Shown here piece after piece: positions 58,366 to 64,000 of a stretch of DNA of 64,000 bases (positions are counted from its first letter, which is position 1; every line of letters starts with the position of its first letter). Source of the stretch: Streptomyces sp. Q6. Lineage in GTDB: Bacteria; Actinomycetota; Actinomycetes; Streptomycetales; Streptomycetaceae. The stretch covers positions 4,650,001-4,714,000 of the forward strand of contig NZ_CP146022.1 of the NCBI RefSeq assembly GCF_036967205.1, read 5' to 3'. Made by a program: the position numbers and the translations under genes. Below the pieces are notes generated by a model. That model saw nothing but the letters and a program-made list of their open reading frames with translations, made no database searches and was not told the DNA's origin.

Positions 58366-59007
58366 TCAGCCGTCGTCCGAGGGGGCCGGGGAGGCCCCGT
58401 CCACCGCGTGGCTGTAGTCGTTGTGCGTCCGGCTCTGCTGGGCGAAGTGGTCCCCGCTCCACCGGTACGTGAGGATCTCCTCGCCCGACGGAGAGGCGAC
58501 CGAGTCGCCCTTCTCGTACACCTGCTTGGTGACCACCAGATCACCCCGGTCTATCTCCGCGTAGACCGGGGGTTCCTCGGCCTGGAAGACATTCTGGTAC
58601 TTTCCGCCCGCGTCGCGATATACGTACGTGCCGATGCCGACGGCGTCACCGCAGGTCATCACGTTGACCACGACGTCGGTCGCGGTGCCGCCGGTCAGGT
58701 TGCCGTAGCTCACGTCGACCGGGTACTCGTTCGCCACACAGGGCTGGAGGTCGCGCTTGATCTCGGTGCTGACCTTCGGGTCGGCCTTCACCAGACGCAC
58801 CGCGTTCACCGCCGTCGGTGACGGGGAGGGCGACGCGGTGGGGGCGGGGCTCGCGGTGGCCGCCGGCGCGGTCGAACCGACCGGGTCGGTCCGGGCGGGG
58901 CCCTCGTCACGGGCCCCGGTGCCGCCCGCCGAGCAGGCGGCGAGGGCGCCGATGAAAAGGCCGAGGGCGGCGAGCCCGGCGATCACCGAACTCCCCGCCT
59001 TCACCAC
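58366..59007 (-). CDS. cseA: Lipoprotein CseA, negative modulator of the SigE response
   Basis: 213-residue secreted lipoprotein. Residues 1-24 are a signal peptide ending in the lipobox LAAC (Cys25), followed by a Ser/Pro/Ala linker and a soluble domain with two Cys (CVANEYPVDVSYGNLTGG and VMTCGDAVGIGTYVYRD). In S. coelicolor, CseA dampens the CseBC signal. I chose GTG at 59007 because GAAGGG lies 8 nt upstream; a TTG at 59067 nearer the sigE stop is possible. It lies between sigE and cseB. Confidence 0.85.
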   Translation of the reverse strand: MVKAGSSVIAGLAALGLFIGALAACSAGGTGARDEGPARTDPVGSTAPAATASPAPTASPSPSPTAVNAVRLVKADPKVSTEIKRDLQPCVANEYPVDVSYGNLTGGTATDVVVNVMTCGDAVGIGTYVYRDAGGKYQNVFQAEEPPVYAEIDRGDLVVTKQVYEKGDSVASPSGEEILTYRWSGDHFAQQSRTHNDYSHAVDGASPAPSDDG

Positions 59008-59054
59008 ACCCAGGGCCCTTCGGACCCCGGAGCGAATCCCAGAGGCACGTAGGC

Positions 59055-59606
59055 CTAGGCCGCGCAACGCTCCCGCTCCTCACGTTCGAGCGCGCGGGAC
59101 ACCAGCTCCTCGCGGTCGCGGCTCTCCAGCTCCTCGCGGAGCCGGGCGAGCGCCCGGTGCAGCGTGCTCTTCACGGTTCCGGCCGACATTCCGAGTGCGG
59201 CGGCCGTCTCCTCTGTGGACATCTGCTCCCAGTGTCGCAGCACCACGACGCTGCGCTGCTTCGGTGCCAGGACCTTCATGACGTCCATCAGAAGCGCACG
59301 GTCCGCGTGCTGCTCGGTCGAGTCGTCCACGAGGGACTCGGGGAGCTGCTCGGTCGGGACCTCTTCCAGCTTCCGGGCGCGCCACCACTCCGTCCGCGTG
59401 TTGATCATGACGCGGCGCAGGTAGGCGTCGGCGAGGCGCTTGTCCGCTATGCCGTCCCACCGCCCGTACGTCCGCACGAGCGCGGTCTGGAGCAGGTCCT
59501 GCGCGTCGACCGGGTCCGGCACCAGGCGCCGGGCGCTGCGCAGCAGAGCGTCCTGCCGCGTCCTGACGTACTCCTCGAACTCGAGCACCTCACCGCCGTG
59601 CGCCAT
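59055..59606 (-). CDS. sigE: ECF RNA polymerase sigma factor SigE
   Basis: 183-residue ECF sigma factor (SigE group). Region 2 is EEYVRTRQDALLRSARRLVPDPVDAQDLLQTALVRTYGRWDGI and region 4 is LAPKQRSVVVLRHWEQMSTEETAAALGMSAGTVKSTLHRALARLREEL. It directs cell-wall-stress genes in S. coelicolor. I chose ATG 59606, with GGAAGG 9 nt upstream. A GGAAC that could be a -35 element lies at 59705-59709 (minus strand), but no good -10 partner was identified. No anti-sigma gene is adjacent; control is through CseABC. Confidence 0.95.
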   Translation of the reverse strand: MAHGGEVLEFEEYVRTRQDALLRSARRLVPDPVDAQDLLQTALVRTYGRWDGIADKRLADAYLRRVMINTRTEWWRARKLEEVPTEQLPESLVDDSTEQHADRALLMDVMKVLAPKQRSVVVLRHWEQMSTEETAAALGMSAGTVKSTLHRALARLREELESRDREELVSRALEREERERCAA

Positions 59607-59827
59607 GATCAACCGCCTTCCGGTCCCTGCCAGTTCCCCGTTTCCCGCACTGGTCCTGTGCGGTACGAGGAAGAAGCTACGGAGGTCGTGTCACGGCGTT
59701 GTCCGTTCCAGCCTTCGACGAACGCACGGCTGTCCGTCGGTTGTGTAACGGATCCGGAAGGCGGGTACGGCGAGCCGGTCCGCGGGCGCTCGGCTCAACT
59801 CGCCGGCGGCCGGTCCGGACCGGCCGC

Positions 59828-60727
59828 TCAGCTCGCGGGCAGCCGGTACAGACCGCCCGGGAGCGGCTCCACCAGACCGTCGTCGACCAGCCCGTCCAGG
59901 GCCCTCGCCCGCTGTACGGGCTCGTCCCAGACCCGGTCGAGCACCGCCTGCGGAACCGGGGCGACCGCTTCGCGCAGTACGGCGAGGAGCTTGCCGCGCA
60001 CCTGACGGTCCGTCCCCGCGTACGTCTGCCCGCGCCGCGCCGGCCCCTCGTGCGGCGGCTTCCCCGCGAGCCGCCACGCGCACATCGCCGCGATCGGGCA
60101 GCGGTGGCAGTTCTCGTTCTTCGCGGTGCACACGAGGGCACCCAACTCCATGGAGGCGGCGGCCCACTTGGCGGCGGTCTCGTCCTCCTCGGGCAGCAGC
60201 GCCCGGGCCATCTTGCGCTCGGCGGCGGTCGTCGCGTTCGGCGGGTACTGCACGCCTCCCACGGCGCGCGCGAAGACGCGGCGCACGTTCGTGTCGAGCA
60301 CCGCGTGCCGCTGCCCGTACGCGAACGAGGCGACCGCGGCGGCCGTGTACTCGCCGATGCCCGGCAGCGCGAGCAGCTGGGCGTGACCGGTGGGCACGTC
60401 GCCGCCGTGCCGCTCCGTTATGGCGACGGCCGCGCCGTGCAGCCGCAGCGCACGCCGCGGATACCCGAGCCGCCCCCAGGCGCGCACGGCCTCACCGGGC
60501 GCCTCCTTGGCGAGATCGGCGGGGCGCGGCCAGCGAGCGAGCCACTGCTCGTACACCGGCAGCACCCGGCTCACCGGCGTCTGTTGCAGCATGAACTCGC
60601 TGACCATCACGCCCCACGGGCCCGCCTCGGGGCGGCGCCAGGGCAGGTCGCGGGCGTGCTCGGCGAACCAGTCGATGACGGGTTCGTGAAGATCGGGATG
60701 CGTGGGGGTCTTCGTGGGCGCAGTCAT
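59828..60727 (-). CDS. mutY: A/G-specific adenine DNA glycosylase MutY
   Basis: 299-residue DNA repair enzyme that removes adenine opposite 8-oxoguanine. FMLQQTPVSRVLPVYEQW near 43 and the helix-hairpin-helix LLALPGIGEYTAAAVASFAYG near 118 define the GPD family; the catalytic Asp is in HAVLDTNVRRVF. The iron-sulfur ligands C-x6-C-x2-C-x5-C are at CTAKNENCHRCPIAAMC near 200. The C-terminal MutT-like domain is short or absent, as in other actinobacteria. Confidence 0.96.
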   Translation of the reverse strand: MTAPTKTPTHPDLHEPVIDWFAEHARDLPWRRPEAGPWGVMVSEFMLQQTPVSRVLPVYEQWLARWPRPADLAKEAPGEAVRAWGRLGYPRRALRLHGAAVAITERHGGDVPTGHAQLLALPGIGEYTAAAVASFAYGQRHAVLDTNVRRVFARAVGGVQYPPNATTAAERKMARALLPEEDETAAKWAAASMELGALVCTAKNENCHRCPIAAMCAWRLAGKPPHEGPARRGQTYAGTDRQVRGKLLAVLREAVAPVPQAVLDRVWDEPVQRARALDGLVDDGLVEPLPGGLYRLPAS

Positions 60728-60838
60728 GGCACTCCCGATCCTGCCACGGACGGACGTCGGGGCGCGGGAGCCCCGAGGCGTCCACCCCTGACGATCGGCA
60801 GGGGCGGCGGCGTTGCCCGCGCTTGTACCGTCGATGAG

Positions 60839-62647
60839 GTGAACGTCCGCCCGTCACTCGCCGCCGCTCTTTCGGGGAAGCCGCTCCGCGCGGTGCCGCT
60901 CCGCCGCCGGACCGTCCTCGCCGACCTGGCGCTCTGGGCGGCGCTCACCGTGCCCGTGCTCGCCGTCGAGGGACTGCACCTGCACGAGCCCGACAGCACC
61001 TGGCAGCAGCTCGCCGGGATCGCCGCACTCGGCGTGGCCACCGCCCTGCACCGCCGCCGCCCCGCCGTCGCCTTCCTGATCGCGGCCGCACCGGGCCTCG
61101 CCGTGGCGTCGTCCCTGTTCACACTCTCGTACGGGTGCGCGCTCGCCGCCTTCGCGTACCTGATGGGGCTGCGCCCACCCACCGCCCGGCCCCGCCCTTC
61201 CACACCTTCTCCGGAAGCCGCTCCGCTGGAAGCCGCCTCGCTAGCAGGTGCTCAGCTAGAAGGCGCTCAGCCAGCAGGTGCTCAGCTAGAAGGTGCCCCG
61301 CTAAGAACCACGCGGCTTGAAGCTGAGCCAAGAGAAGCCGAGCCAAGAGAAGCCGCTCCGTTCACCCCGGCCTCCACCCTGCGCCCCTCTCTGCTCGCCT
61401 TCGCCGCGCTCGCCGCCACCGGCACCGTGAAGATCGCCATCCGGCAGGTCGACCCGGCCGCGGAGTGGCTCGTCCTCATGGGCACGCTCCTGTTCGGCGC
61501 GGTCTTCCCGTGGCTGATCGGCCGCTACTGGCGACAGAGCCGCGAGCTGACCGCCGCCGGGTGGGCCAGGGCCGAACAGCTGGAGCGCGAGCACCGCATC
61601 GTCGCCGACCGCGCGCGGCTGCGAGAACGCGCCCGCATCGCGCAGGACATGCACGACTCCCTCGGCCACGAGCTCAGCCTCATCGCCCTGCGCGCGGGCG
61701 CCCTCCAGGTCACCCCGGGGCTCGCCGACCCGCACCGCACGGCCGCCGCCGAACTGCGCGCCGCCGCCTCCGACGCCACCGACCGGCTGCACAGCATCAT
61801 CGGGCTGCTGCGCGAGGAGGACGACGAGCCCGCGCCGCTCACCCCGCCCGGCGAGACCGTCGCCGAACTGGTCGAGCGGGCCGCCGAGTCCGGCCTCCCC
61901 GTACGCCTCCTGAGCGCGCCCGCCGCCGACGACCGCACCCTCTACCGCGTCGTCCAGGAAGCCCTCACGAACGCCGCCAAGCACGCGCCGGGCGCCCCCG
62001 TCACCGTGGCGACGGAGCAGGACGGCGGCGCGGTCACGGTCACCGTCACCAACGGACGCCCGCCCCGCGCCCCCGCCGCCCCGCCCGGCAGCGGCACCGG
62101 GCTGCTCGGCCTGCGCGCCCGGATCACCGCGCTCGGCGGCACGTTCGACGCGGGCCCGCACGGCGACGGCTTCCGCGTCACCGCCCACCTGCCCGCCCCG
62201 GGCACCCCACGGCCGGGAGCCGCCGCGTTCGCGCACGCCCGCCGCACGGCCCGACGCCACGTCAGCCTCGCGTTCGGCGCGGCCGCCGTCGCGGGAACCG
62301 TGCTGATCGGCGGCTCGTTCACCTGGTACGCGTACACGAAGACGCACGCCGTCCTCACCCCGCAGGCGTACGCGCAGCTGCGCATCGGCACGCCCCTGGC
62401 CGACGTGGAGTCCCGGCTGCCCGCGCGCACGATCAGCGACCCGCCCGTCGAGCGCGCGCCCACCCCGCCGCCCGCGCACGCGGACTGCCGCTACTACCGG
62501 GCGAGCGGCGAACTGTTCGTGCCCGTCGAGCACTTCAGGCTCTGCTTCGCCACCGAAGGAAGCCACGCGCTCATCGGCCGGGCGGTGATCCCCAAGGCGG
62601 GCACCGCCGACCAGGTACAGGAAGAGGAGCGCGAATGGGCGCGGTAG
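60839..62647 (+). CDS. Sensor histidine kinase (HisKA_3) with C-terminal extracytoplasmic domain
   Basis: 602-residue kinase. Four N-terminal membrane segments (about residues 25-115) are followed by a repeat-rich linker (120-178), two more segments, then HisKA_3 with ARIAQDMHDSLGHELSL (His near 278) and HATPase (YRVVQEALTNAAKHA, GTGLLGLRARITALGGTF). Unusually, another membrane segment (about 478-500, SLAFGAAAVAGTVLIGGSFTWYAYT) leads to about 100 C-terminal residues outside the cell. GTG at 60839 lacks a clear Shine-Dalgarno sequence and may be leaderless. It overlaps its response regulator by 13 nt. Confidence 0.88.
   Translation: MNVRPSLAAALSGKPLRAVPLRRRTVLADLALWAALTVPVLAVEGLHLHEPDSTWQQLAGIAALGVATALHRRRPAVAFLIAAAPGLAVASSLFTLSYGCALAAFAYLMGLRPPTARPRPSTPSPEAAPLEAASLAGAQLEGAQPAGAQLEGAPLRTTRLEAEPREAEPREAAPFTPASTLRPSLLAFAALAATGTVKIAIRQVDPAAEWLVLMGTLLFGAVFPWLIGRYWRQSRELTAAGWARAEQLEREHRIVADRARLRERARIAQDMHDSLGHELSLIALRAGALQVTPGLADPHRTAAAELRAAASDATDRLHSIIGLLREEDDEPAPLTPPGETVAELVERAAESGLPVRLLSAPAADDRTLYRVVQEALTNAAKHAPGAPVTVATEQDGGAVTVTVTNGRPPRAPAAPPGSGTGLLGLRARITALGGTFDAGPHGDGFRVTAHLPAPGTPRPGAAAFAHARRTARRHVSLAFGAAAVAGTVLIGGSFTWYAYTKTHAVLTPQAYAQLRIGTPLADVESRLPARTISDPPVERAPTPPPAHADCRYYRASGELFVPVEHFRLCFATEGSHALIGRAVIPKAGTADQVQEEEREWAR
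61236..61354 (+). repeat. Repeat-rich linker with rare CTA codons
   Basis: Two 30-bp near-copies (61236-61265 and 61266-61295) are followed by two exact 15-bp copies of GAGCCAAGAGAAGCC (61325-61339, 61340-61354). The repeats encode pentapeptide-like AQLEG units and use CTA leucine codons, which are rare in this genome. Confidence 0.85.
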
Positions 62648-63315
62648 ACGACGCGGCCGGCCGCCGGATCAGGGTCCTGCTCGCCGACGACGAGGCGATG
62701 GTCAGGGCCGGGGTCGGCGCGATCCTCGCCGCGGGCGGCGACTTCGAGATCGTCGCCGAGGCCGCGGACGGCCGGGAGGCGGTCACCCTCGCCCGTGCCC
62801 ACCGCCCGGACGTGGCGCTGCTCGACATCCGCATGCCGCGCCTGGACGGCCTGGCGGCGGCCGAGGAGATCACGGCAACGGTGCCGGGCACGGCGGTCGC
62901 GATGCTGACGACGTTCTCCGAGGACGCGTACGTGGCGCGGGCGCTCGGCGGCGGCGCGACCGGCTTCCTGCTCAAGTCAGGCGACCCGCACGAACTGATG
63001 GCGGGCGTACGGGCCGTGGCGGACGGCGCCGCGTTCCTGTCGCCGAAGGTGGCCCGGCACGTCATCGACGGGCTCGGCGGCGGCCGCCTCTCCCGGGAGG
63101 CGGCCGCCCGGCAGCGCGTGGCGGCGCTGACCCCGCGCGAGCGCGAGGTCCTCGGCCTGGTCGGCGCGGGCCTGTCCAACCCGGAGATCGCCGCGCGCCT
63201 GCACCTCGTCGAGGGCACGGTGAAGGCGTACGTCAGCGCGGTCCTCGACCGCCTGGAGGTCAAGAACCGTGTCCAGGCGGCGATCGTGGCCTACGAGGCG
63301 GGCCTGCTGACGTAG
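62635..63315 (+). CDS. Response regulator, NarL/FixJ family
   Basis: 226-residue regulator that pairs with the kinase just upstream. The receiver has acidic residues LADDEAMVRAG near 18 and phospho-acceptor Asp in VALLDIRMPRLDG near 63, with Lys in LLKSGDPHE near 114. The LuxR-type HTH near 160-210 is LTPREREVLGLVGAGLSNPEIAARLHLVEGTVKAYVSAVLDRLEVKNR. GAGGAGCG precedes the ATG, within the end of the kinase gene, so translation is coupled. Confidence 0.94.
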   Translation: MGAVDDAAGRRIRVLLADDEAMVRAGVGAILAAGGDFEIVAEAADGREAVTLARAHRPDVALLDIRMPRLDGLAAAEEITATVPGTAVAMLTTFSEDAYVARALGGGATGFLLKSGDPHELMAGVRAVADGAAFLSPKVARHVIDGLGGGRLSREAAARQRVAALTPREREVLGLVGAGLSNPEIAARLHLVEGTVKAYVSAVLDRLEVKNRVQAAIVAYEAGLLT

Positions 63316-63358
63316 CGCCACATGAGCTGCCGTCAGGACCCGCCGCGGGCGCAGGGGT

Positions 63359-64000
63359 TCAGCGGCGGTGCGAGCCGCGCCGCGACCGTCCCTCGGCCGC
63401 CCCGTACCCGGCTCCCGCGGGGCCCGGCCCCGCGAACCAGCGGGCCAGCCCGTTCCCCGAACCGCGCATCGCCTCGGCCACCCGCGCTCCCGGCCGCGTC
63501 AGCAGTCGTACGACGAGGAAGGCCATCAGGGTGCCGAGCAGCAGGCCGGCCGCGACGTCGTGCGGGTAGTGCACGCCCACGAAGACCCGCGAGAACGCCA
63601 TGAGGATCGCCATCGGCACGGTCAGCCAGCCGATCGCCGGCCAGGCGAGCGCGAGACCCACGGCCGCCGCGGCGGCGATCGTCGCGTGGTTCGACGGGAA
63701 CGACCAGTCCCCGTAGACAGGGCAGTCGACGAGCGACGGCAGCGCCCCCGACACGGCCCGGCAGGGCCGCTCCTCGTCGATCCCCGACTTGATCAATTCG
63801 CTGCACACATACGCCACCGCCGTGGCCAGCGGCGCGAGCACCGCCACGGCGAGGGCCCGCGGGTCGCCGCGCCGCGCCCGCCACCAGGCGACGACGAAGA
63901 GCACGGCGAACAGCAGCAGACCGAGTTCCGTCCACACCTCCATCAGGTGCTGGAACCACGAAGGAGTGTCGTGGGCGAAATCGGTGATGTGACGATAGAG
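63359..64000 (-). CDS. PAP2-family phosphatase (5' end cut by window edge)
   Basis: At least 213 residues; the frame is open through the window end, with 19 in-frame codons (LYRHITDFAHDTPSWFQHL) upstream of the first internal ATG at 63943. The three PAP2 motifs are clear: KSGIDEERP, PSNH and SRVFVGVHYPHD, embedded in about five membrane segments. Such enzymes dephosphorylate lipid pyrophosphates such as undecaprenyl pyrophosphate at the outer membrane face. The C-terminus is basic. It is convergent with the response regulator gene. Confidence 0.93.
   Translation of the reverse strand, partial: LYRHITDFAHDTPSWFQHLMEVWTELGLLLFAVLFVVAWWRARRGDPRALAVAVLAPLATAVAYVCSELIKSGIDEERPCRAVSGALPSLVDCPVYGDWSFPSNHATIAAAAAVGLALAWPAIGWLTVPMAILMAFSRVFVGVHYPHDVAAGLLLGTLMAFLVVRLLTRPGARVAEAMRGSGNGLARWFAGPGPAGAGYGAAEGRSRRGSHRR

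Overview
The window looks like a chromosomal core segment of a Streptomyces species. The sequence is very GC-rich, with third codon positions almost all G or C. Many genes start with GTG. The gene content also matches the Streptomyces core: tipA, lsr2, the sigE-cseABC operon, clpC with ClgR boxes, an orphan nuoD and the ftsH/fol block. From memory, the gene order resembles the S. coelicolor SCO335x-SCO341x region read backwards. I saw no tRNA, rRNA, CRISPR array, IS element or prophage.

Layout. (1) 1-4.8 kb: a probable ClC antiporter/glutamate decarboxylase operon, divergent from a tipA-type MerR regulator with its palindromic promoter, then a YbjQ-like protein and a DedA protein. (2) 4.8-13.9 kb: a ThrE-type exporter, ppa, a PBP4-type carboxypeptidase, a zinc metalloprotease, tilS, hpt and ftsH. 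(3) 14-17.7 kb: folate genes, with folE on plus and folP-NTF2-folB-folK-DUF3180 on minus. (4) 17.7-26 kb: a lysyltransferase-like membrane protein divergent from an esterase, an OpuC-type osmoprotectant ABC system, and a frameshifted membrane protein. (5) 26-35.6 kb: two PH-domain proteins, orphan nuoD overlapping a MidA/NDUFAF7-type methyltransferase, a two-component system, a TmrB-like ATPase, an ArsR-like regulator with a perfect palindrome, and an L-threonine aldolase-like enzyme. (6) 35.7-41.2 kb: a coupled cofactor operon (DUF2520 oxidoreductase, panC, nadB, nadC, coaX); panC carries a frameshift. (7) 41-49 kb: a surface protein, small proteins, a BlaI regulator, N-acetylglutamate synthase, lsr2 and clpC. 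(8) 49-52 kb: a 1001-residue NACHT-LRR (NLR-like) protein, the best candidate for an accessory defence gene. (9) 52-59.6 kb: an M23 peptidase, a TetR/MFS efflux pair with a large paired operator, and the sigE-cseA-cseB-cseC envelope-stress operon. (10) 59.8-64 kb: mutY, a second NarL-type two-component system and a PAP2 phosphatase cut by the window edge.

Themes. Several genes concern envelope integrity and stress: sigE/cse, the M23 peptidase, the PBP4 enzyme, the MprF-like protein, DedA, OpuC and the GAD-ClC acid-resistance pair. The cofactor genes for pantothenate, NAD and folate are grouped in translationally coupled runs. Both broken genes (25.5 kb and 37.5 kb) are restored by adding one G to a run of four Gs, which points to homopolymer errors in the assembly rather than gene decay.
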